Shown here: positions 48,870 to 57,222 of the stretch, one piece after another
Numbering within the stretch: position 1 is the stretch's first letter
How the letters are laid out: each line of letters opens with the position of its first letter
Assembly (NCBI RefSeq): GCF_012849055.1
Contig: NZ_CP051677.1
Location: forward strand, 2,246,501 to 2,310,500
Length of the DNA stretch: 64,000 bases
Reading direction: 5' to 3'
Source: Spirosoma rhododendri
GTDB lineage: Bacteria; Bacteroidota; Bacteroidia; Cytophagales; Spirosomataceae
Program-made: the position numbers and the translations under genes
Notes under the pieces: generated by a model
Databases searched by the model: none
Seen by the model: the letters and a program-made list of their open reading frames with translations, nothing else
Told to the model about the DNA's origin: nothing

Positions 48870-51800
48870 ATGAAAATACGGTCTACCTTATTGGTATTAC
48901 TGAGCATTGTTCTGGCGTCTGCGGCTGCATTCGCACAGGGCGTTACGCTGCGCGGGCGGGTGATCTCGGCCGAAGAAGGCAGTCCCTTACCGGGCGTAAA
49001 CGTCGCGGTGAAAGGCACGAGCCGGGGAACAACAACCGACGCAAACGGAGCCTATCAACTGGAGGTGCCCAATACTCAGGCAACGCTGGTGTTCTCATTT
49101 ATCGGCTTCATCCGTCAGGAGGTTGTACCGGGCAATCGGACAACGCTGGATGTCGAATTGTCGTCGGACGCGTCGCAGCTGGAAGAAGTTGTCGTTACGG
49201 CGCTGGGCGTGAAGCGGGAAGCGAAAGCCCTGCCGTATGCGGTGCAGTCGATCAGCGGTGACCGCATTTCGCCTACTCGCCAAACGGACGTCAACAACGC
49301 ACTGGCCGGTAAAATTGCTGGCGTGCAGGTCCAGAGTCAGGCCGGGTCGAACCTGGGCGCGTCGACGTCGATTCGGATTCGCGGAGCGGGTTCGCTCAAC
49401 GACAAAGCACCACTCTATGTGGTCGACGGAACGCCTGTTGACGGCACGAACCTGTTTCTTAGCCCCGACGACATGGAGTCGATTACGGTGCTGAAAGGCC
49501 CCAACGCTACGGCGCTGTACGGACAGCGGGGCGATGCGGGTGTTGTGGTTATCACAACAAAGCGCGCCAAAGCCAACGGCGGTATCGGGCTGGAGGTCAA
49601 CCATACAACGACTTTCGAGCGTCCGTCGCTGTTGCCCAAATACCAGAACGTGTATGGTGGTGGTGGCGATTCTGAGTGGCAGACCTTTAAGTGGGAAAAC
49701 GGCTACCCGGAAGAATGGAAAGCACTGGATGGTAAGCGGTATCACGACTACACCGACGACGCCAGCTGGGGACCGAAAATGGATGGCGGTGAATACATCC
49801 CCTGGTATGCCTGGTATCCCGGTACGCAGTATTCCAATAAAACGGCGGCTTTCACCCCGCAGCCCGACAACGTTCGGAAATTCTACAACACGGGCCACAC
49901 CTACAATACCAACGTCAACTTCTCGAAGGCGGGCGAAAATTTCAACGTGCGCCTGTCGTACACTAACCTGCGGCAGACCGGTGTGCAGACCAACACCGAT
50001 CTGAAACGCGATCAGATCAACCTCAACAGTGAACTGTTTCTGAACAAACATTTCACGGCGAATGCGTCGATCCAGTACAACATTCAGCGGTTGAACGGCT
50101 ATTTCAGCGACGGATACGCCAACGCAACGACGGGTTCATTCTCATCGTGGTTTCACCGCGATCTCGACATGGACATCGTGCGGCAGTTTGCCGATTACCG
50201 GTCGCCGATCGGTACGCTGGTAAGCTGGAACCACGATAACCCCAGCGTCCCCTTTGTGCAGAATGGCCGGTTTTACAAAGGTAATTACTGGTACAACTTC
50301 TTCTCGTACGCCAACAACATCAGTAACACGGGCCAGAAAGACCTGTTGCTGGGGAACGTGAGCCTGACCTACAAGCTGGACGATCACTTCCGGATGTCGG
50401 TCATTGCCCGCCGGGATCAGCGCAACGAGAACTACGAAAACAAGGTGCCGACGATCATGGAGTTGAGCGGCTGGCAGACCGGCCTGAAGGCGGCCTACGG
50501 AACGGCGCAGATCACCCGCCGGGAAGATAACTTCGAATTCCTGAGTGCCTACAACAACACGGCGGGCGCGTTCACCTTCGACTTCAACCTGGGCGGTAAC
50601 CTCCGCAAAAACTTCTACCGCGACATATCCGCCAGTACTAATTCCGGGCTGGTTGTGCCGGATCTGTATACGCTCAGCAACTCGCGCGATGTCATCAGCT
50701 ACGGTAACTATCGGTCTTACAAAGAAGTACGCAGTCTGTACGGGCGTGGTACGATTGGCTACAGAGATCGCGTATTTCTCGATTTCTCGGGTCGTAACGA
50801 CTGGTCGTCGGCCCTGCCTGTCAACAATAATTCGTACTTCTACCCATCGGTTGGGCTGAGTGTAATTTTCAGCGAGATGCTGAAAATTCCGACGCTGTCG
50901 TATGGTAAGCTGCGGGCCAGTACGGCGCGGGTTGGCTCCGACCTCGACCCGTACCAGTTATCGCTGACCTACGGGGTTGGCGCGGTAAAATACGGCAACA
51001 ACATCCTGATGGGCACGCCTGATCTGCTGCCGAATGCGAGTATTGCACCGGCCCTGTCAAGTTCGTACGAAGGTGGGGTCGACCTGAAATTCTTCAACAA
51101 CCGCATTGGTTTGGCGGCTACGTATTATCAGGAAGACAAGACCAACGAAATCCTGACGGTCAACATTCCGGCCGCCAGCGGATTCACTTCGCAGGTGATC
51201 AACGCGGGGCACATTCGCCGGAACGGGGTTGAACTGCAACTGGACGTAACGCCGATTCGGACGCCCCGCTTCAACTGGGATCTGACGGTAAACTGGGCGG
51301 CCAACCGGTCAAAAGTTATCGAGCTGACCCCCGATGTGAAAACGTTTTCGATACCCAACTATAACGATGCGTTCTCCTTTGCCCGGGTTATTCACCAGGA
51401 AGGGCAGGAGTGGGGTCAGGTGCGCGGCCGGGGTATCAAATACCTCGACGGGCAACCCGTGCTGAACGGTGATGGTACCTATCAGACGCAGAACGATGTG
51501 TATTTTGGGTCGGTATTGCCCAAGTTCACGGGTGGTGCGTTCACATCGTTCCGCTATGACGACCTGACGCTGACGCTGTCGATGGATTACGGTAAAGGCG
51601 GCAAATACTTCTCGCTGTCGAACTTCTGGGGACAGTATTCGGGTCTGCTGGCTGAAACAGCCGCTACCAACGACAAAGGCATGAACGTCCGTGACGACGT
51701 GTCGGCCGGGGGCGGTGTGCACGTAAAAGGCGTAAACGCCAACGGCGAAAAGGTTGATACCTACGTAAACGGCTACGACTACTACCACCAGTTTGGCAAC

Positions 51801-52067
51801 AACGGTATCGCCGAAGCATCCATCTTCGACGCGACCTTCGTTAAGCTGCGGGAAATCAATCTGGGCTACAATGTACCCGTGCGCAAGATTCCGTTCCTGA
51901 ACGGCAAAGTCCGGTCGGCTTCGGTGTCGCTCGTCGCCCGGAACCCTTGGATCATCTATGTCGCTAACCCCAACTTCGACGCGTCGGAACTGGCTGGTAA
52001 GTTCGGCGAAAATGGCCAGCTGGTCGGTACCCGCTCGATGGGCTTCAGCGTACGCCTTGGCTTCTAG
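48870..52067 (+). CDS. SusC/RagA-type TonB-linked outer membrane receptor (second)
   Basis: The product is 1065 residues from the ATG at 48870; a TTG three bases before is in frame but less likely. The signal peptide is MKIRSTLLVLLSIVLASAAA. A carboxypeptidase-regulatory-like domain follows (VTLRGRVISAEEGSPLPGVN), then VVVTALGVKREAKALPYAVQ, and a plug domain with IRIRGAGSLNDKAPLYVVDG, TVLKGPNATALYGQRGDAGV and ITTKRA. The barrel ends with RSMGFSVRLGF. It imports an unknown substrate with the SusD-like partner encoded 35 bp downstream. It is clearly distinct in sequence from the first SusC, so the two systems probably take different substrates. Confidence 0.96.
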   Translation: MKIRSTLLVLLSIVLASAAAFAQGVTLRGRVISAEEGSPLPGVNVAVKGTSRGTTTDANGAYQLEVPNTQATLVFSFIGFIRQEVVPGNRTTLDVELSSDASQLEEVVVTALGVKREAKALPYAVQSISGDRISPTRQTDVNNALAGKIAGVQVQSQAGSNLGASTSIRIRGAGSLNDKAPLYVVDGTPVDGTNLFLSPDDMESITVLKGPNATALYGQRGDAGVVVITTKRAKANGGIGLEVNHTTTFERPSLLPKYQNVYGGGGDSEWQTFKWENGYPEEWKALDGKRYHDYTDDASWGPKMDGGEYIPWYAWYPGTQYSNKTAAFTPQPDNVRKFYNTGHTYNTNVNFSKAGENFNVRLSYTNLRQTGVQTNTDLKRDQINLNSELFLNKHFTANASIQYNIQRLNGYFSDGYANATTGSFSSWFHRDLDMDIVRQFADYRSPIGTLVSWNHDNPSVPFVQNGRFYKGNYWYNFFSYANNISNTGQKDLLLGNVSLTYKLDDHFRMSVIARRDQRNENYENKVPTIMELSGWQTGLKAAYGTAQITRREDNFEFLSAYNNTAGAFTFDFNLGGNLRKNFYRDISASTNSGLVVPDLYTLSNSRDVISYGNYRSYKEVRSLYGRGTIGYRDRVFLDFSGRNDWSSALPVNNNSYFYPSVGLSVIFSEMLKIPTLSYGKLRASTARVGSDLDPYQLSLTYGVGAVKYGNNILMGTPDLLPNASIAPALSSSYEGGVDLKFFNNRIGLAATYYQEDKTNEILTVNIPAASGFTSQVINAGHIRRNGVELQLDVTPIRTPRFNWDLTVNWAANRSKVIELTPDVKTFSIPNYNDAFSFARVIHQEGQEWGQVRGRGIKYLDGQPVLNGDGTYQTQNDVYFGSVLPKFTGGAFTSFRYDDLTLTLSMDYGKGGKYFSLSNFWGQYSGLLAETAATNDKGMNVRDDVSAGGGVHVKGVNANGEKVDTYVNGYDYYHQFGNNGIAEASIFDATFVKLREINLGYNVPVRKIPFLNGKVRSASVSLVARNPWIIYVANPNFDASELAGKFGENGQLVGTRSMGFSVRLGF

Positions 52068-52102
52068 TCGATCCCCACAACCGTAAACGCTCTTACAAAC
52101 GA

Positions 52103-53563
52103 ATGACTACCCATTTTTCCAAGTCCATAAAAAGTACGCTGCTGGCCCTGAGCTGGATGGCGGTGTTTAGCTGCAAACCCGGCGATTTTGGCACGACCAA
52201 CATCAACCCCAACGCGTCGGAAACGCCGGTAACAGCGGGCTTATTGACGAACGTGATCAACCAGTCGGCCCGTGGTTTTACCATTACGGCTACCGAGCCC
52301 GATCTGTACGTGCAGTACATCGCTAACAGTCAGTACCCCGAAGCGTCGTTGTACTCGACGGTCAACGCTGATTTCGGCGGGTATTACAGCGGTCCACTGT
52401 ACGATTTGCAGAACATAATTAACTACAACACCAACACGGCTACGAAGGCCAGTGTGGCCAGTTATGGTTCGAACAACAACCAGATCGCCATTGCCCGGAT
52501 TCTGAAGGCGTATTTCTTCCAGGTCGTAACCGATCGCTGGGGTGATGTGCCGTACTCGGAAGCGCTCAAAGGATTTCCGACTCCGAAGTACGATACTCAG
52601 CAGGCCATCTACGCCGACCTGTTCAAGGAGTTGAAAGAAGCATCGGCTCAGTTCGACGGCGGCACCACCGTGCAGGGGGATATTCTGTTTGGGGGCGACG
52701 CGACCAAATGGAAAAAATTCGCCAATTCGCTGCGGATGGTGCTGGCCCTGCGGCTGTCGAAAGTCGACCCCACGACGGGTAAGAGCGAATTTGCGTCGGC
52801 CCTCGCGGATGCCGCTGGTTCGATCGCGACAAATTCAGATAATGCCGCCTTTACTTATCTAAACAACGTCACGTTTCGCAGCCCCTGGGCAGCCGCCTAC
52901 GACGGTCGCGACGACTTCGGCGTAAGCGATGTGTTCGTGAATGCTCTCCAGAGCACGAGCGACCCCCGGTTGCCGTCGCTCGTCGCCAAAATCTCGTCGG
53001 GTAAGTACCTCGGTATTCCGTACGGGCTGAAGCGCGATCTGCTCATCAGCTGGACCGGGCAGAACCCGCAGTACTCGCACCCCGGTTCGCCGATCGTACA
53101 GGCCGACTCGAAAGGGTATATTCTGTCGGCTGCACAGCTGCTGCTGAGCCGGGCCGAAGCCGCGCAGCGTGGCTGGACATCGGAAAACGCAACTACGCTC
53201 TACAACAGCGCCATCCGGGCGTCGTTTGAGCAGTGGGGTGTTTACGACGCCACCAGCTATGCCGCCTACATCGCGTCGTCGGGCGTTAGCCTGGCCAGTG
53301 GTAATGCACTCCAGAAAATCGGCACGCAGAAGTGGATCGCCCTGTACCCGAACGGCTACGAAGCCTGGGCAGAGTGGCGCCGGACGGGTTATCCGGCCCT
53401 GACGCCAACGCCCTACGCGGTCAACGTCAGCAAGCAGATTCCACGTCGGTACGGGTACCCAACCAGTGAGCAAACGCTTAACAAAGCAAACTACGACGCT
53501 GCGGTAGCCCGCCTGTCGGGTGGTGATACGCACGATGCCCGCGTTTGGTGGGACACGAAATAA
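52103..53563 (+). CDS. SusD/RagB-type outer membrane lipoprotein (second)
   Basis: The 486-residue product has a lipobox at Cys24 (LALSWMAVFSCKPGD). After TTNINPNASETPVTAGLLTN come the TPR-like helices (AIARILKAYFFQVVTDRWGD) and the GGDATKWKKFANSLRMVLA block typical of SusD-like family 2. The tail has QKWIALYPNGYEAWAEWRRT and ends WWDTK. It forms the surface lid of the second SusCD complex and is co-transcribed with it. A terminator follows. Confidence 0.95.
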   Translation: MTTHFSKSIKSTLLALSWMAVFSCKPGDFGTTNINPNASETPVTAGLLTNVINQSARGFTITATEPDLYVQYIANSQYPEASLYSTVNADFGGYYSGPLYDLQNIINYNTNTATKASVASYGSNNNQIAIARILKAYFFQVVTDRWGDVPYSEALKGFPTPKYDTQQAIYADLFKELKEASAQFDGGTTVQGDILFGGDATKWKKFANSLRMVLALRLSKVDPTTGKSEFASALADAAGSIATNSDNAAFTYLNNVTFRSPWAAAYDGRDDFGVSDVFVNALQSTSDPRLPSLVAKISSGKYLGIPYGLKRDLLISWTGQNPQYSHPGSPIVQADSKGYILSAAQLLLSRAEAAQRGWTSENATTLYNSAIRASFEQWGVYDATSYAAYIASSGVSLASGNALQKIGTQKWIALYPNGYEAWAEWRRTGYPALTPTPYAVNVSKQIPRRYGYPTSEQTLNKANYDAAVARLSGGDTHDARVWWDTK

Positions 53564-53590
53564 CACCCGGTATTGATACTGTTTTACCAG

Positions 53591-53630
53591 CAACGACGGC
53601 TCATCCCTCAGGGTGAGCCGTCGTTGTTTC
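53591..53630 (+). terminator. Rho-independent terminator of the second susCD operon
   Basis: A 13-bp stem (CAACGACGGCTCA / TGAGCCGTCGTTG) has a short inner stem and a TTTC tail. Confidence 0.82.
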
Positions 53631-53697
53631 TGGAGCTATCTGAATCGCTAAGCGCCAACGGTTTGGTCGGTTCGGAACGCACGCGCTGGCACAAGGG

Positions 53698-53705
53698 TAA
53701 ATTTG
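53698..53705 (+). promoter_or_regulatory. Candidate -7 box of the sigma-54 regulator gene
   Basis: TAAATTTG fits TAnnTTTG and lies about 95 nt before the ATG at 53800. I see no -33 TTG at the right distance. Confidence 0.3.
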
Positions 53706-53799
53706 TATTGAGCGGGTTCTGGAATTGTATACGGATTGCCTGCAAATAGAAAAACGGGGGGTGGTGCAACAATACAGGTGCCCGGTTTATCTTTGGCGT

Positions 53800-55200
53800 A
53801 TGCAAGATTCCCGACTGCTGCTGGTCGACGACGACCCCGATGTATTGCTGGCGGCCCGCCTGCTGCTGAAACGCCATTTCGGCAGCATCGACATCGAAAA
53901 GAATCCCGAAAAGCTGCCTTTCCTGCTCAACAATAACCAGTACGACGCTATCGTGCTCGACATGAACTTCGAGCGCGACGTCAGCAGTGGCCGCGAAGGA
54001 TTTGCCTGGCTCGACCGTATTCTCGACATCGACCCGCAGGCGCGGGTGGTGCTGTTTACGGCCTACGGCGACGTTGAGATGGCCGTGCGGGCTATGAAAG
54101 CCGGGGCCGTCGATTTTGTGCTCAAACCCTGGCAGAACGACAAATTCGTGGAAACGATCCGTGGAGCGGTATCGGCGGGCGAGAGAGCGAAAGACAGACC
54201 GGGCGAACCGGAACGCAATGGCTGGTCGGCCAGTGAAAAAGCGGAGAAGGGTACCGGCAAAACGCGGAAACCAGCTCCTTCCTCATCCGGTCATTCGCTC
54301 ATCGGTAACGCCCTCAGCCCGATTCTCGACACCATTAGCCGTGTGGCCCCGACCGATGCCAACGTGCTGATCTTGGGTGAAAACGGGACGGGGAAAGACA
54401 TGGTTGCCCGTACGATTCACGCCCGGTCGAACCGGCGCGACAAGCCGTTTGTCAGCGTCGATGTCGGTGCCCTGACGGAGAGTTTGTTCGAGAGCGAACT
54501 GTTCGGTCACGTCAAAGGCGCGTTTACCGATGCCCGCGAAGACCGCGTGGGGCGGTTCGAGGAAGCCAACGGCGGTACGCTGTTTCTGGACGAGATTGGC
54601 AACCTGACACCCACGCAGCAGGCCCGGCTCCTGACGGTGTTGCAGCAGCGGCAGGTCACGCGCGTCGGCAGCAACAAAGCCCGCCCGGTCGATATCCGGC
54701 TGATCTGCGCAACCAACGTCGACCTCGGCGAACGCGTAGCGGAGAAAAGCTTTCGGCAGGATTTGCTGTACCGCATCAACACCATCGAACTGACGCTGCC
54801 CCCGCTGCGCCAGCGTACCGACGACCTGCGTCTGTTGGCCGAGTATTTCATCGACCGCTACGCCCGGCAGTACAGCCGTCCTGTTACGGGTCTGAGCGCG
54901 GCCCTGCTGGCCGAGATGAAAAGCTACGACTGGCCCGGCAACGTCCGCGAACTCCAGCACAGCGTCGAGCGGGCGGTTATTCTGGCACCCGGTACCATCC
55001 TCGAACCAGCGGATTTTGTCTTTCGGAAAAGCACCGCCACCGCGTCGCCCGTGATGCAGACGATGCAGATCGACGACATGGAGCGGCAATTGATTCAGCG
55101 GGCCATGCAGACGCATCAGGGCAACATCACCGACGTTGCCCGCGAACTGGGCCTATCCCGGCAGGCACTCTACCGGCGACTCGAAAAGTTTGGGATGTAA
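53800..55200 (+). CDS. Sigma-54-dependent NtrC-family response regulator
   Basis: The product is 466 residues from the ATG at 53800; the frame is open upstream to 53725, but the receiver domain begins at MQDSRLLLVDDD. The receiver domain (~1-125) has acidic residues 10-12, Asp54 (AIVLDMNFE), Thr in LFTAYG and Lys in VLKPWQ. A charged linker spans ~128-165. The AAA+ domain (~165-400) has Walker A GENGTGKD, the sigma-54-contacting loop as GAFTDA (usual form GAFTGA), Walker B GGTLFLDEIG and sensor RDLLYRIN. The C-terminal Fis-type helix-turn-helix reads GNITDVARELGLSRQALYRR. Its kinase partner is probably the broken NtrB-like gene at 57223. Tandem palindromes at 29.9, 35.2 and 46.6 kb are candidate binding sites. 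Confidence 0.95.
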   Translation: MQDSRLLLVDDDPDVLLAARLLLKRHFGSIDIEKNPEKLPFLLNNNQYDAIVLDMNFERDVSSGREGFAWLDRILDIDPQARVVLFTAYGDVEMAVRAMKAGAVDFVLKPWQNDKFVETIRGAVSAGERAKDRPGEPERNGWSASEKAEKGTGKTRKPAPSSSGHSLIGNALSPILDTISRVAPTDANVLILGENGTGKDMVARTIHARSNRRDKPFVSVDVGALTESLFESELFGHVKGAFTDAREDRVGRFEEANGGTLFLDEIGNLTPTQQARLLTVLQQRQVTRVGSNKARPVDIRLICATNVDLGERVAEKSFRQDLLYRINTIELTLPPLRQRTDDLRLLAEYFIDRYARQYSRPVTGLSAALLAEMKSYDWPGNVRELQHSVERAVILAPGTILEPADFVFRKSTATASPVMQTMQIDDMERQLIQRAMQTHQGNITDVARELGLSRQALYRRLEKFGM

Positions 55201-55219
55201 AATGAGTTCTCCCGTGACT

Positions 55220-55317
55220 TGTCCCGACAGCTTCCCAGCTGTCGGAGCCGCGTTAGCGGCTAACAAGCCACGTCAAAATAGCCTTACGTCTCCGACAGCT
55301 GGAAGCTGTCGGGGACA
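55220..55317. repeat. Complex palindromic repeat between the sigma-54 regulator and plsC genes
   Basis: Two 27-28 bp arms (55220-55246 and 55290-55317) are inverted copies with small indels. Each is itself a palindrome of CGACAGCT/AGCTGTCG, so the CGACAGCT word occurs four times. Between them lies a smaller palindrome AGCCGC-GTTA-GCGGCT (55246-55261). It lies between convergent genes and could serve as a terminator. The CCGACAGCTTCCAGCTGTCGG word is, as I recall, a common dispersed repeat in Spirosoma-type genomes. Confidence 0.7.
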
Positions 55318-55327
55318 GTCAGCTTCC

Positions 55328-56089
55328 TTACTTCGCTTCGGCCAGGGAATGCGACAGCTCCGACGCGATTGCTGATTCGGCTTGCCGGACGATCTCTTCC
55401 ACCGACTGACCGGTTGGTTCTATGGGTGGGAGGGCCACCCACGACAGCCGCGAAAAGGAAGTCAGCGGGAACAAGCCTTTGGGCGTGAAGGCCCCTGTGC
55501 CGCGAATAGCGATGGGGACGACGAGGGCTTTGGGGGCGCGCTTGAGCAGCACGCTGACGCCCCCCGTGACGAACGGCCGCATCTGTCCCGACGGTGAGCG
55601 CGTACCTTCCGGAAAAATTACCGCCGACAGGTTCTGTTCCTGAATCAGTTTGCCCAGCCGCGAAATTTCGGTAATGGCCTGCTTGGAGTCTTTCCGGTCG
55701 ATGAGCGCAGCCCCGCTTTTTCGCAGATTATACGATACCGCCGGTGTGCCGTGGGCCAGTTCAATTTTCGAGACAAACGTGGGCGTATGTGCCCGCAAAA
55801 ACCAGATGATCGGCGGGATGTCGAACATACTCTGGTGATTGGCAACGAAGATAATGGGGCGATCAGTAGGCAGGGGCGTGGTCTGGCGAAAGCGGACGGT
55901 CGTACCGGTGAGCAGCCAGCCGAAGGTGATACTGGCGTTCATGTAATCGACTACTTTCTTGTGGGCGGGTCGGCCGAAACCGTGGAAAGCAGCCGCCTGT
56001 AACACGTGGTACACGAGCAGCAATAACCCAAAATAAATTGCGTAAACTACGCTTAACAGGTAGTCAAGCAGTTTTTTGAAAACACTCAC
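55328..56089 (-). CDS. plsC: 1-acyl-sn-glycerol-3-phosphate acyltransferase (PlsC family)
   Basis: The product is 253 residues from the GTG at 56089 (VSVFKKLLDYLLSVVYAIYF). The frame is open to 56203, but a TACTTTTG -7 box at 56116-56123 lies just upstream of this GTG, which supports it. One or two membrane segments are near the N-terminus. The catalytic motif HX4D is in FVANHQSMFDIPPI, and the substrate-binding motif is FPEGTRSPSG. A further motif is VPIAIRGTGAFTPKG. It adds the second acyl chain in phosphatidic-acid synthesis at the inner membrane. It is divergent from the acyl-ACP desaturase gene, so two membrane-lipid genes share an upstream region. Confidence 0.9.
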   Translation of the reverse strand: MSVFKKLLDYLLSVVYAIYFGLLLLVYHVLQAAAFHGFGRPAHKKVVDYMNASITFGWLLTGTTVRFRQTTPLPTDRPIIFVANHQSMFDIPPIIWFLRAHTPTFVSKIELAHGTPAVSYNLRKSGAALIDRKDSKQAITEISRLGKLIQEQNLSAVIFPEGTRSPSGQMRPFVTGGVSVLLKRAPKALVVPIAIRGTGAFTPKGLFPLTSFSRLSWVALPPIEPTGQSVEEIVRQAESAIASELSHSLAEAK

Positions 56090-56115
56090 GACGCGGCAAA
56101 CAATGATTTTTTGGG

Positions 56116-56123
56116 CAAAAGTA
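56116..56123 (-). promoter_or_regulatory. -7 box of plsC
   Basis: The minus strand reads TACTTTTG, about 27 nt before the GTG at 56089. There is no clear -33 partner. It decides the choice of start. Confidence 0.4.
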
Positions 56124-56238
56124 ACCGTTGCCGGGTTAGCATTGTTATTTAAGTGGTACCGGATGCCGGGAACCGGCTGGAATAGCCGTAACTTGCTTAC
56201 CATTTTCTGTTTTCAGCACGTTTTTACGCTCTATATAT

Positions 56239-57216
56239 ATGGCTTTATCTGGCTCACGGCTGGACGTCATGCGGCACGTCGGCGAGAATCTCGACACGGT
56301 GCTTGGCGATTACCTCAAACCTATCGAAACCAACTGGCAACCGTCTGATTTTCTGCCCGACAGCCGGCAGGAAGATTTCCCGGAACAGGTGCGGCTGTTT
56401 CGGGAAAGTGCCCGCGAACTGTCGTACGACTATGTGGCTGTACTCGTTGGCGACACTATCACCGAAGAGGCTTTGCCCACCTACGAGTCGTGGCTGATGG
56501 ATATGGAAGGGGTTAATCAGGCAGAAGCGACCGGCTGGACGCCCTGGATTCGGGGCTGGACGGCTGAGGAAAACCGTCATGGTGATTTGCTCAACAAATT
56601 TCTGTACCTGTCGGGCCGGGTTAATATGCGGGCGATGGAAGTATCGACGCAGTACCTGATCGCCGATGGATTCGATATCGGTACTGGTACCGACCCCTAC
56701 AAAAATTTCGTTTATACGTCGTTTCAGGAACTGGCGACCAACGTCTCGCACCGCCGGACGGCTACGCTGGCCAAACAAGCCGGTTGCCCCCAGCTGTCGA
56801 AAATCTGTGGAGTGATCGCGTCCGATGAGATGCGGCACGCGAAGGCATACAAAGCGTTCGTCAGCAAAATCTTTGAAGTCGACCCATCGGAGATGATGCT
56901 GGCTTTCGAGGAAATGATGCGCAAGAAAATCGTGATGCCCGCCCACTTCCTGCGCGAAACGGGGGTGAAGCTGAGCCAGACATTCAGCCATTTTTCCGAC
57001 GCGGCCCAGCGTATCGGCGTCTACACGACCAACGATTATATCGACATCGTGGATGCCCTGCTGGTCGACTGGCAAATCGACGCTATTACCGATCTGAACG
57101 ATGCGGGTCAGCGGGCGCGTGACTACCTGATGGCGCTGCCTAACCGGCTGCGTCGGGTGGCGGAACGCACCAAGATTCCAACGCTGGAATACCCGTTCAG
57201 CTGGATTGCTGCCTAA
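56239..57216 (+). CDS. Acyl-ACP desaturase (ferritin-like di-iron, stearoyl-ACP desaturase family)
   Basis: The 325-residue product is soluble and helical. The two carboxylate-bridge motifs are EENRHG (around 110, in GWTAEENRHGDLLNKFLYL) and DEMRHA (around 197, in VIASDEMRHAKAYKAF). Other acidic helices of the family include FQELATNVSHRRTA. It introduces a double bond into acyl-ACP using oxygen, setting membrane fluidity. The kinase gene begins 6 bp after its stop codon, so the two are probably one operon. The divergent gene is the acyltransferase PlsC. Confidence 0.93.
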   Translation: MALSGSRLDVMRHVGENLDTVLGDYLKPIETNWQPSDFLPDSRQEDFPEQVRLFRESARELSYDYVAVLVGDTITEEALPTYESWLMDMEGVNQAEATGWTPWIRGWTAEENRHGDLLNKFLYLSGRVNMRAMEVSTQYLIADGFDIGTGTDPYKNFVYTSFQELATNVSHRRTATLAKQAGCPQLSKICGVIASDEMRHAKAYKAFVSKIFEVDPSEMMLAFEEMMRKKIVMPAHFLRETGVKLSQTFSHFSDAAQRIGVYTTNDYIDIVDALLVDWQIDAITDLNDAGQRARDYLMALPNRLRRVAERTKIPTLEYPFSWIAA

Positions 57217-57222
57217 GCCGTC

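Noticed and set aside
49095..50051. A 318-codon open frame on the minus strand
   Set aside because: It is a shadow of the second susC-like gene with no family-like composition.
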